From: Phlyctochytrium arcticum
Taxonomy: Eukaryota > Chytridiomycota > Chytridiomycetes > Chytridiales > Chytridiaceae
DNA length: 64,000 nt
Reading direction: 5' to 3'
Assembly: GCA_025602905.1 (NCBI GenBank)
Contig: JAHLKI010000026.1
Coordinates: 62,001 to 126,000 of the forward strand
Part shown: positions 54,501-64,000 of the stretch, in pieces
How positions within the stretch are numbered: the stretch's first letter is position 1
How the letters are laid out: every line of letters begins with the position of its first letter
Made by a program: the position numbers and the translations under genes
The notes under the pieces: generated by a model
What the model was told of the DNA's origin: nothing
What the model saw: only the letters and a program-made list of their open reading frames with translations
Databases searched by the model: none

Positions 54501-55040
54501 GTTTTGACTGGATGCCTTACCTCCACACCGTCGACCTCTGCAATCAGATACGCGACCTAATGTGCCCAGATTTTTAGTCTACTATAATCAATTTCTAAAT
54601 CGCAGGTTAACGTTTACCACTTTCTTCTCGTCTTCCGCAATATCCTCATTCATTCGGCCAATGATGTACGACTCCTTCGCAAGTGCACCGGTATCTTCGC
54701 TTTGAGGCAACGAGTTTAGGGACCCTGGGATCGCTTCTGAAGAGCTTGCGGTGCCTTGTGGACCCGTCAATTCATCTTTCGGTCCCCCATCAGCTTCCGC
54801 AGCGTGTTGACTAGACTTATTGACACTTGTCGGCGAGACTTTAGGACTTTCGTCAGGTTTTGGAGAAGCCATTCCGTGCCCAGAGTTTAGATCGTTTCCG
54901 TTGGCTCCAGCCGCATGGTCCATCGCATTGGACGTTTTCTGAAGTACTGGTTCCTCGTCGGTGTCGTAGTCGGTAAACGAATCTCCGCTCCCAGCCGGTG
55001 AAGGTGATCTACCAGGTTGTTTTCCGCGTTTTGGGGCCAT
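51548..55040 (-). CDS. FHA + twin BRCT DNA-damage mediator (MDC1/Mdb1 type)
   Basis: Eight exons (55040-54618, 54556-54415, 54367-52939, 52867-52571, 52503-52346, 52299-52090, 52025-51668, 51608-51548) close in phase on 1025 residues. Order: acidic Ser-rich start, FHA domain (VAYLIAEVDGVEVRHPVKTG, LIGRSPTQCDVCLP, VSNVHAII, then LEDLDSTNGTTFGK), a long Ser/Asp-rich linker with many SQ/TQ and SP sites, a Lys-rich patch (AKRKRAAAE), then two BRCT repeats (CIMFTG, IVSALGGRIVDDWSQCTHLV, IVNVRWLDACKK; and FEGLTFYATPSVK, AAGGVMCED). The last exon adds a basic tail (SAKKRRR). FHA plus C-terminal tandem BRCT is the layout of MDC1 and fission-yeast Mdb1, which bind phosphorylated H2A at DNA breaks. The acceptor of exon 3 could be 6 nt further in (54361) without changing frame. 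Confidence 0.85.
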
Positions 55041-55354
55041 GACTTGTCGGATCCAAGCAAGCAAATGTATGTATACCGTATGCGGACAGGATTGCTCGAC
55101 TTCTCTGCTCTGTCAGATATCAAGTCGCATGAATTTGCGAAACGTCAACGTTATAGATTCGAAGTGAGACCAGAGGTGCGACACGATACCCAAACGAAGA
55201 TCAGCGACAGCGAGTGAGCTGAGGCTCGCGAGTTCTATTAAAACCGGGAAGAAACAAAAGATACTAAATTGAAGGACTATCTACAATTGCAAACTGCTAT
55301 AAATATACGAGAAAGTTGTGGTGATGGGATAATGTCAACGGCCAAATTTGCCGT

Positions 55355-55798
55355 TTATTGTCGTTTTCCTTGCTTCGCTTTATCCATCGCTGCTTTGGCC
55401 TTGTTCGCCAAACTCTTCATGATCGTCAGCTTCCCTGTTGCTCCAGCACGAGCGGCCATAAGCGATTCAGTCTGCACAATGGATCGCGCGGACAACTTCT
55501 TCTGCAAATTCTTCTGTGTAATGAGTGATTTCGCTTTTGGTGCAATGAATTTTCCTGAAAGACATAGAGAATTAGAATCATGATGACTAGAAAATGGCAA
55601 ATTGGGTTCCATCGGAAGCACAGCAGCTGGTAGGAGAGGACTGCGTTCACTGCCCCAATGTCACCACCAACCACGCAGAGTGAGTTGACGTTTACCTTCT
55701 CGCTTCTTTGGTCCAAGAGCAGCCAAGGAGGCTTTTGGCTTAGCGTTAGCCAATGCTGGCTTCTTTACCGCGGACTTCTTGAGTTTGCCTTGGGCCAT
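55355..55798 (-). CDS. DUF2462/UPF0390 small basic protein
   Basis: Two exons (55798-55696 and 55554-55355) give 100 residues. The start MAQGKLKKSAVKKPALANAK and the KKREGKFIAPKAKSLITQKN block match the DUF2462 family (human C19orf53, the Leydig cell tumour 10 kDa protein homologue). Members are small, very basic and thought to be nucleolar. The intron is 141 nt, longer than most here. It lies head-to-head with the small TPR-like gene at 56005, about 200 bp apart, so they may share a promoter. Confidence 0.82.
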
Positions 55799-56004
55799 TG
55801 TTGAGAGGAATGTATCAACTTTTTGGCAGAGTGCACTGCGAAAATTCAGCACAAGAAAGTCAAAATTGTGGTTGAGCGTGAACTATTATGTCACGTGGGG
55901 GCCTCTCGTAAGCAAAACACGTTCGCGTCGGACGTGCACTGGGGGTAGCTCCCAGCTAGCAGCGGCCGCCAAATGTAAAAAAAAGCAAACCAGGAAGGAA
56001 CGAC

Positions 56005-56387
56005 ATGGAGCAGCGTAAATCTGTAAGAGATATTCTACTTCAGAACGTTGGGTTTTGTCCTAAAGGTAACATTCCGACTGGAAGTCCAAATCTGGGTGGA
56101 TAGCCGACTAAATAACCCCCATAGATGCGCTAGGCTGGCTCTACGCTGCGCGCGGCTACTACAAGATACATGACTACCACTCGGTAATAGAATGTGTAAC
56201 GCCTGCACTTCGTAATGAACGGACCAAGCGAGAGGCACAGCATCTCCTCGCATTCAGCTTTTTGCATACAGGGCAGGCCGAAGCGGCTGCTGGTGCATTC
56301 TTCAAATCAATCAATGCTGGAAATGACACGGATTGGCAGCCACTTATCGAACTATTGATTGAAAACGATGGTCTCAAACTGACGTAA
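56005..56387 (+). CDS. Small helical, TPR-like protein
   Basis: Two exons (56005-56065 and 56125-56387) join in phase to 107 residues. The second exon reads ALGWLYAARGYYKIHDYHSV, ALRNERTKREAQHLLAFSFL, HTGQAEAAAGAFFKSINAGN, a helix-turn-helix pattern with the small/large residue spacing of tetratricopeptide repeats (W-LG-Y, A-A). I do not recognise a named family. The frame is too short to be noticed without splicing; phase agreement, a good donor (GTAACA) and the protein-like sequence support it. Confidence 0.65.
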
Positions 56388-56634
56388 AGGTGGAAGCGTA
56401 CCGCAGAATGTGCAGGCACTGGGGCGGGTTCCCCGTTGAGACTCCAAATTGTACGCCGACCCTCTTTGATCTCACAGACTTGAGTCTGTATGTGATCCAC
56501 TTCTGTAATCTAATTCACTGTACTCTACCAAAGATCAGCATTAGTGATGCTTGTTTATAATGTTTAATTGTAATTGCTAGGAAAAAGTAGATTCTCATAT
56601 CGATATAGTCGAAAATAGAGTGCATGGAAACATT

Positions 56635-59464
56635 CTACCGCCTATCTCTATCTCGCTCACTCCTTTCCTTCTCTCGCTCGCGCTCGCGCCCACGATCCTT
56701 GTCCTTCTCCCGCCCTGATTCCCGTTCACTTTTCCGGTCCTTGTCCCGATCCTTGTCCCGATCCCGGCGAGAGCTCTTTGAGCTCTTGTGATGGCGACGA
56801 GAAGAGGATGAGCCATTTGCCCCACTAGGGGAACGTCTGCTGCTTCGGCGCCGCTTGCTTTCAGTGTGCCCGTCGCTAGCTGCCGTGTCATTTGTTGTTC
56901 CCAATGCCGTGGGTGAAGGTGACCGGGATTTTCGTTTGTGTCGATGGCGATCGCGAGATCTTGAGCGGGAAGTCGAGGGGGAAGAAGGGCGTCGGGGTTG
57001 GCGGGATTCTGTGGTACTCTCGACAGCAGCGCTGCTCGGCGCGAGATCAGTGGGGAGAGGTGATGGCGCACGGATAGAGCGGGGCACCGATGGACTTGGC
57101 GGAATAGCGTCAAGCTCTACACCAGGCAACGCAGTTTCATCCCCACGCCGGGTATTGGATCGGCTCCGCTTGCGTCGACTAGAACGGCTTGCTGCCGGAC
57201 TCAATGAAGGCTGCCCCCGGGATGACACTCGGTGGTCGCGATCCCTTTCCCGGCCACGATCCCGTTCCCGGTCTCGCCCCGCATCGCGCTCGTCCCGGCG
57301 GTCGTACTCGTGATCTCGTCCGTTCCGTTCTTTAATGTAGACATCGGCCACATTTCTCCGCCGCTCGTGGTTTATTCTTTCATGGTCTGCGCGATCACGT
57401 TCGGGGTACCCTCTCTCTCTGTCCCGAGCTGGATCGCGCTCGTCACAGTCTCGACCTCGTTCGCGCTCTCGGCCACGTTCGCGTTCGCGCTCATGATCAC
57501 GGTTGCGATCCCGATCACGGTCGCCACTGGCCCGATGCGAGGAATGGCGAAGATCTTCTGAGTAACGGTCATCTTGACCACCAATTCCTTCGTCTCTGCC
57601 AACCACTGACGTGGAAGATCTGGGTGCGTCCCCTCGCTTGTCATTGTCTTCACGATCAGGACGATCAAGTTCGTGCCCAGTCTCAGAACCTCCATCCATG
57701 TCAGGCCCTTCGCCGCGAGGCCCATTACTTCCGTTGACAGATCCTGGCGCACGACGACGGTCGTCGGATTCATGATCTCCAGGTATTCCTGCACGGGAGT
57801 ACGTACTCGACGACATTGATCCTCGGGGTGGATACGGCGGTCTAGGTCGCATCATCAGCCGATTTGCTCATTAAGAATACATCCATCGCCAATAACTCAC
57901 CTGCCGCCGAAACCTCGGCCCATTCCTCCTCGATTGCCTCCATATCCATCATACTCAAAGTCGGGGCCATCAAAAAATGGTGTTGGGGGGTACATCCCTC
58001 CGCGGTCATAGAAACCTCCTGAGCCGTATCCATCTGGCATGGCACCGCCCAGCGGAGCAGCAGAACCGGCGCCTCTTCCCCGCGGCCCGCCTCCGGCTGC
58101 AGTTCCAGGTGCACTACCGCCTACTCCTGTTCCATAAGGACCCGACCGAAATTGCTCTGGGTAGGCACCTCCCATCATGTGCGGTGGTCCGTAGAATTCC
58201 GGGTCGTAAAAACCTGGCGGCATGTATCCGGCTGAAGCCATCGCTGCAGCGGGATTAACGCGTGCGCCAAAACCGTACGGCACAGCCGGTGCTCCTCGAC
58301 CTCGACCAGCCGCTCCTGGGATTCCCATGGGTGCCCGGACAGCTGCGGCAGGTACTGGCATTCCAGTTGCAGGAGCATGTACAGGTCTTTGTTGTTTCAT
58401 GGCCTGTTCGGCTCGTGTTTCCTTTGGATCTTTTGGCACGTTTCGGAAGGGATTGTGCATTTGCGTTGGGGGAACCCATTTGATTTGTGGTTTTCGACCG
58501 TGAATCTCTCTGAAGGGAGAAAACGATTTAGTCTTGACCCTTAGCTAAATACCACAATCCAACCACCACCAGACGGCTCGCTCCAAATGTGAATTACGAA
58601 GGATGGCCGAACAACTCTGGTCGTTACATCCTCGTGTATTGAATACATCTCTACCCCACAAAAAAATGCTACTCTCGAATCGTATACATACATTTGCTCA
58701 AAAAATTCTTTCGCCTTGGCCGCCGCGGTGGAGTTCGTGAAAGGCACATAGCAAACGCCCTTGGATTTCCCGTTCACGCGATGCTCTCCGAACGAAAGTT
58801 CGTTCATCAGAAGGTCCGCTTCACAACCGGCTTCGCTGACAGCAAGGCGCATGTCATCATCCGAAGTCCACTGTTGAACAGACTAATTAATAATGGGTTT
58901 ACTAAACCAAAAAGGTCAATTACGTACCCAAGTCAGTTCCTCAACAAATAACGCGGAGCTATATCCTGTTGGTGTTGGTGCAGGTGATGGTAGACCCGGA
59001 GCAGATCCCGGATATGCCCCATTGGTTGTGACATCTGCTTTCAGGCCATTTTGGGAATCCATGGGCGGCTCTCCTGCCTCCTCTAACTTGACTCCCGTGT
59101 CAGTATTTGCCGTTTGTGCCGCGGGTTTACTAGCTTCTTCGGTCTCCGTCTTTGGCTTATCTCCCAAAGCTTGTCCAGCGGTATCCATAGCAGAGTCATC
59201 CAGGCCGTAATCCACAACGTCCGAGAAGCTGTGTGATGCCCGTCGCTCGACCGCAGGCTTCCCATTGACGGTTGTGGCATTTCCCACATCCACAGAGGTG
59301 TCCGCGAGATCTCCATATAGGAAATCATCATCGTCCTAGGAGCAAAAGAAAAAGGTCAATCCCGACCAAAGGAAATTGCCTTCTGAGTAGCCTACCCCAG
59401 CATCCATACTCTTATCGGCTATTCCCAGTCCATCGTCTGCATAGATGTCGTAGTCGTCGGCCAT
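56635..59464 (-). CDS. CPSF6-like cleavage factor Im subunit
   Basis: Five exons (59464-59396, 59335-58928, 58870-58692, 58509-57901, 57841-56635) close in phase on 823 residues. An acidic start (MADDYDIYADDGLGIADKSM) precedes an RRM assembled across two introns: SSALFVEELTWWTSDDDMRL, GCEADLLMNELSFGEHRVNG, SKGVCYVPFTNS, then IHGRKPQIKWVPP. Next come a Gly/Pro/Tyr-rich region (GAAGRGRGAPAVPYGFGARV and so on) and a very long Arg/Asp/Glu/Ser-rich tail. This order (RRM, Pro/Gly-rich, RS/RD-like) is that of CPSF6/CFIm68, which with NUDT21 recognises UGUA in pre-mRNA and sets poly(A) site choice. The gene shares a ~550-bp divergent upstream region with MDM31/32. Confidence 0.83.
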
Positions 59465-60015
59465 CCTAGCTACTGACCCAAGACAGGTAGTGTTGCAGTT
59501 GGAAAAAACAAGCCTCTTCTACGTTGCTGAACTCCACTGTCCAAATTTACACAAGTCGATCCCGCAGCCCGTCCCAGCAGGGCAATTCTTCCTATGATTA
59601 ATCTACTGTGCGTCAAGTCTTGCTTCCCAGGGTTCTAGTTATTCTTGCTCCTCCACGAAGTTCGCACGGTCCCCAAGCCTATATGAATTCTGCTCTCTTC
59701 CAAGGAGGTTCGCAACTTCGCACCTCTCAAGTTCATTTTGTCATAGCAACAATGAGCTGGACCTGGTCACAGTTTGCGCAGCTGTGGAAGTCATCGAAAG
59801 TCTTTCGGAGAATTTGACTGTCCCCAATAATAGAACGGGGATTTAGAAAATCTCTACGACGAGACGTCAAAGGAACTGGTGAATCCATCAGGAATACCAG
59901 TGCTCGATGCTGTCAAATTGAGTGAAAGGGTTGGTTCTGCCTGTAATCTTTGTCTGTAGTGGCGCCCCTCATCCTAAAACTTTAGTAGTGCACGCGACGA
60001 GCCCTCCGGTCCAAT

Positions 60016-62599
60016 ATGATTGCGTCGACAAGCAGGATATTTCTCAGGAGGGGGCCTATCGGGAACTGGAAATCCTGTGAGGCTCTAGATGCAGGCATCA
60101 ACATCAGGAGCATTCGTAAGAGGCACTCGTTATTCCAAGGGACACGGCTGTCATCAAGTTCGGAGGTCCGATTGTCACCAATACCCCCTCATCCGTCGAA
60201 TCCTGGAAAAAACAGTGGAAGGACATCATGGGCATCACAAAACTTTTTCGGGGCCTTGTTCGCACACGTCTTCCATTCCATATCATGCACCACTCGGTTA
60301 GGTTTACGTTATGTCTCACATAAACATCTCCAACGAGGGCTGGCCCCTGGAATCTTGATGTATCAACTGGGCCCGGAGCCCACGGCAGTTCGGTTAAGCG
60401 CTGGACTGGGCAGTAGCCTAGGGGTGCCGGGATTAGGATACGGATCGGATTTGGGGCTAGAGGCTTCCAAACTTCGGTGCGGCAGTTGGAATCGAAAACG
60501 AGATTGCTGGTTCCTGCCATCATTATCTTCCCATTCAGCCAAATTCTCTTCTTCCGCATCGTCCCTCATTCCCGCGCATCGACCAATCTCACCTCCGCCA
60601 CCACATGGTTCTCCTGATATATCGCATCCCTCCCAAGTTTATACCTCGTCACATCCCCCACACACTGATTCATCAAGTAATCCATCATGGCGTGTTGCCC
60701 GCGCCCATTTACTCGATACCGTCTCCGGCTTCTGGCCGCGTTTGCGTCTTCGAATCCGGCTTTTTCTCATGGGATCTATGCGCCCATGGAGAGCAGACGA
60801 TATATTTGCCATGTTCTCGTGGATATTTGTCGGACATACCTTGTTCCTCTTGATTGGAACCACGACGTTTCTGTCAATATTAATCGGTGTGGCCAACAGT
60901 CTACAGTTCCAAGGTACCTCATGTTTGTTGTTCTCGACAATCTCAATAGCTAACATGTACGATAGCATATGTCGCAAATGCCATTTCCGACTACATCACG
61001 CAAGAAACGGGAATGAAAGTCACTTTCGAATCCGCCATTGTTCCTCGATGGAAGGAGGGCGTCATTCGTCTTGAAAATGTCTCGATTCTTTGTAACGACG
61101 AGACTTGGCGTGAGCTGAAGAATGACGAGCGGCGGCGACAAGGGCTTTCAGAATGGGGCGTGGGAGAATTGGATACGAACTGGACTTTCTGGGATCTTTC
61201 GTTGCGACACATTGACGTGACATTGTCGCTTTGGCGATGGTTAGATGGTAGGCTTGCATTATCCTGTTGATGCAAGAATAAGCTCTCTAACACTATATTC
61301 AGGCAAAGGGTTGATTAAAGAGTGCACGCTGAAGGGCGTTCGAGGAGAGATCAATCGGCAACATGTAACTTTTGATCCTGAGTGGAAACCGGTTCGACGC
61401 GAAGCTCAGGCCGGTGATTTTGAGCTGGCTAGATTTGTTGTGGAAGATCTCTTGATTACCATTCGCAATCCGCAATTCCGGCCGTACAGTGTTTCCATTT
61501 TCAATGCGGAGTTACCCCGTTTACGCAAGCAATGGCTTCTCTACGATATCATGCGCGCAGATATCATGAATGGCATGTTTGACAACTGTTTGTTTAGCGT
61601 GCACAAGCCGCAAGGGTCAGACTTTGTTGTCGAAGATGGCTTGAGTCCCGAATGGGCGAAAATGTCTCGCCTGAAGCTGAACGGCCTCCCAATAGATCAC
61701 CTCAACGGAGGTGTGGAGGGTCCTTTCGGATGGATAACCCGTGGCTTTCTGGATATCGATTTGCAATTGCTGTTCCCACAGACAGACAATGATAATCTTT
61801 TGAACCTTTTGAGGGATGAAGTCAATGACTGGAAAGACGTTGCTTTGGATAAGCTTGAGGAAGCGATTGCGACGCATCCGGAGACGGCCAATCGACACGA
61901 GAGCATGGTCATGCGACATTATAAACAGAAGGAAGATTCAGACAAGCAGCAACAGCCTAGCATTCAACAGCAAGCACAGGAACATGTCATGTCACCCGCT
62001 GTCGGTGCACCTTTTGGAGGACCTGAAGGACTGATGGTTCCACTCTCTATGTCCAACGGGTCCGCCGGTCGCTCACGGGGTGGCAGTACTAATCGACCAG
62101 CCATGGTCATGCTCTGCCATGTTCGATTACATGACCTGAAAGCTTCTGTACCTTTGGTCTCGCCACACATTTCATGGATGAACAGTGCCCTTATTCGACC
62201 AATTGTCGGGTATTTGAATGCAGTCAAGACCAGTATTCATATTTCTTTCAGTGCGAAAATGGACTTGGTATGTAGCTGCTAGTCTCTGATGATCCCCAAT
62301 TACCTCGACTGACACACGCTTTTGACATTTTATAGGACAATTTTGAAGGTGCCTGGACAGTATATCAAGCTTCTCTCGTCGATGTTTTGGGCGAAGAAGT
62401 CGGACGAGCTTTGACGGACATGGTCGCTGCCCAACGAGCTAAGCACATGAAACGGATTGGCATCTGGAGTTTGCAGAGTGTGACCAAGAGGTTGGCTATC
62501 TTGATGGAATACGCTAGAGGCGCTCGAGGCTGGACGCAGTTTGGTCGAGGTGAAGGTGGAGCGTTTGCCTTTGGGCGAGAGCTAGGAATCGGACTGTAA
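60016..62599 (+). CDS. MDM31/MDM32 family mitochondrial inner-membrane protein
   Basis: Four exons (60016-60913, 60966-61247, 61303-62267, 62336-62599) close in phase on 802 residues. The N-terminus is Arg/Ser-rich with no acidic residues (MIASTSRIFLRRGPIGNW), a plausible mitochondrial presequence. A transmembrane helix (FSWIFVGHTLFLLIGTTTFL) follows, then the conserved block TGMKVTFESAIVPRWKEGVI, WDLSLRHIDVTLSLWRWLDG, KGLIKECTLKGVRGEINRQH and FELARFVVEDLLITIRNP. A second hydrophobic/helical region lies near ISWMNSALIRPIVGYLNA. Yeast Mdm31/32 act in the inner membrane in mitochondrial shape, mtDNA inheritance and lipid homeostasis. The start is the first ATG of a frame open for 299 codons; an ATG at 60358 would lose the presequence. 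Confidence 0.85.
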
Positions 62600-63349
62600 A
62601 AGTCATTTCGAATATACCCGACATTTGTTAGAAAACACGGCACGCTTGTACCGTCCTCCTTTACCGTAGTCTCATGTTCTTTCACCACAACCCTCTTCCC
62701 TCCTACGATTCCTAGTTATGTGTTATACGTTCCTTTTGCATTTGTAGCTTTTTCGTTTTAGTGTTATTTAGCCCGAGGGTGTCTTTTTATCATAATAAGG
62801 GTTTTTGACCTGGAAATGAGCATGCCGCAGTGATAAAAGTTCGGGTAGCAGTTGTAGCAGAAGGATGTCAAACCAATTTAGCGGGGAGCCTGTTGGCAAA
62901 GGATTTTATAGACGACGAAGACTGGTCCGTTTCACGACGCGTCGCGCGATGGAAGTCTTGGAAGTATGAAGTCGCGCGATGGAAGTCTTGGAAGTATGAA
63001 GTTACAACAGGGAAAAATACCTGCATCAATGCATATTATATTGCATAGATAGGGCCGATGGGAAAGCCGCATGAAAACCAAGCGTCCCGCCCATCGGCCT
63101 CGACTCTCGAGCGACGCGGGCTTTTCGTTTGGGAGTCAGACGGTATCCCTTCTTCTTTCGGAAGCTTCGTTCGCCGCCGCCAAAAGTCGATCTTTGGATT
63201 TTCATCGTACTGGGACCCGACATTGTTTTTCCCATTGCGTGCGTGGCAGCATATTCAGTAGCCATTGCCAGTACAGTAGGCGTCGGCAGCAGCGCAGCGG
63301 TTGCGAGATATAGGACATTTCCTAGATCGTTGACGTGCCCAAGCTCGCA
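62600..63349. other. Intergenic with a 30-bp tandem duplication
   Basis: 3' flank of MDM31/32 and 5' region of the next gene. The only structure seen is the direct duplication of GTCGCGCGATGGAAGTCTTG plus GAAGTATGAA at about 62940-63000. Confidence 0.5.
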
Positions 63350-64000
63350 ATGCGCACAGCGCGTTGTCCTCGGTTTGGGTTTCTGGCGACGCTCGTCGTG
63401 CTTGGTGCTTGCGCGAGACAGAGCAGCGCCCAAGCAGTCCTAGGCGGAGCTTGTCAAGTTGCCGTTGATGTCTTTGGATGCCAGGGCAAAAACTATATGA
63501 CCTGTAGGTTTCTACAAAAGTATCATGTTTATTCGCACGCGTACTCATTGATGTTTTTACAGGCGATCCACAGTCAAGTAAGACAGCGGATGCATCTCCC
63601 ATATTATGATTAATTGCTAAATATGCCTTATTTCTCCAGATCGATGGATATTGCAGAATGTTTGTGTCGAAGACTGCCTCACCATCCCGTCCTTTGCGCA
63701 AAATTGCGGTCGTAACCAGCACGGCATCGAAGGTTCGGAAAAACCGCCGGCGCCGGCTTCCCCATCGAAACAAGTACCCCAACCTACTCCCGAACCTGCT
63801 CCCGCCCCTCCTCCTAAACCGCCCGTTGCAACGGCAGCTCCCACTCCTACGATTGCATCTTCAGCTCCCATCACCATCAGCCCCACTGCAACACCCATTG
63901 CAGTTTCAAACATTCCCGCCAACCGAGATCCCGCAATTACCCCAAATGTCATCCCTGCCATCCCTGGACCCGATGAGGCGACCGAGAACAATGGCAATGG
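63350..64000 (+). CDS. Secreted Cys-rich and Pro/Ala-rich protein (partial, runs off window)
   Basis: Exons 63350-63503, 63563-63577 (15 nt) and 63640 to the window edge stay in phase. The ATG at 63350 opens a signal peptide with a hydrophobic core (GFLATLVVLGACA) and likely cleavage near SSAQA. A short cysteine-rich module follows (GGACQVAVDVFGCQGKNYMT, then C-DPQS-NRWILQNVCVEDCL, FAQNCG), about six cysteines. A long Pro/Ala/Thr/Ser stretch follows and is still open at 64000. This layout, a small Cys module plus proline-rich linker, fits secreted wall-associated or carbohydrate-binding proteins, but the family is not recognised. The 15-nt exon supplies residues between two cysteines. Confidence 0.65.

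Noticed and set aside
59600..60015. Chain of short protein-like frames on the + strand between CPSF6 and MDM31/32
   Set aside because: No set of splice sites joins them in phase; treated as divergent promoter DNA. A decayed gene cannot be excluded.

Overview
The window reads as nuclear DNA of a fungus, most likely a zoosporic (chytrid-type) fungus. The reasons are a fungal-type Crypton recombinase with a GCR1_C domain, fungal mitochondrial genes (MDM31/32-like, FMC1-like), short 46-70 nt GT-AG introns with CTAAC/CTAAT-like branch sites, an LRRC74-type leucine-rich-repeat protein of the kind found in flagellated lineages, and an intact Fanzor nuclease. No organism name can be fixed from sequence alone. 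Multi-exon models were built by hand; in each the exon phases close exactly on the stop codon, which is the main support for them.

Layout. (1) 0.3-5.0 kb, housekeeping: an FMC1-like LYR protein, a cytosolic acetoacetyl-CoA thiolase converging on it, and an MscS-type channel with an unusually long repeat-rich intron. (2) 5.4-18.2 kb: three head-to-tail copies of one Crypton DNA transposon (4395, 4032 and 4395 bp). Each copy encodes the same intact nine-exon, 981-residue tyrosine recombinase. The long copies carry an extra 363-bp end segment with a cluster of TATCC motifs that the middle copy lacks. The array appears to split a short reading frame that re-joins in frame when the array is removed. 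(3) 20.4-34.2 kb: a YTH-domain m6A reader, a mucin-like surface protein facing it, and a second, decayed copy of the pair about 10 kb further on. A truncated third surface-protein copy, a frameshifted coiled-coil gene, a hairpin and a MITE-like element lie between. (4) 34.4-37.2 kb: a complete Mutator-like (MULE) transposon with 101-bp perfect inverted repeats, a 9-bp target duplication and an intact transposase, sitting just upstream of the decayed surface-protein copy. (5) 39-47.7 kb: a proline-rich protein with a KVTF motif, a 13-exon LRRC74-like protein, an F-box/LRR protein, an ANKRD13-like protein and a mitochondrial ribosome-rescue factor of the mtRF-R/C12orf65 type. (6) 47.9-49.7 kb: an intact two-exon Fanzor (eukaryotic TnpB-like RNA-guided nuclease). 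(7) 50.9-64 kb: a small possible protein, an FHA + twin BRCT DNA-damage mediator (MDC1/Mdb1 type), a DUF2462 basic protein, a small helical protein, a CPSF6-like cleavage factor subunit, MDM31/32, and the start of a secreted cysteine-rich/proline-rich protein.

Conserved housekeeping genes occupy the two flanks. The centre (5-38 kb) is an accessory region shaped by mobile elements, local duplication and gene decay. The most notable objects are the Crypton array with its multi-TATCC end, the Fanzor gene, the complete MULE and the expanding/decaying surface-protein family.
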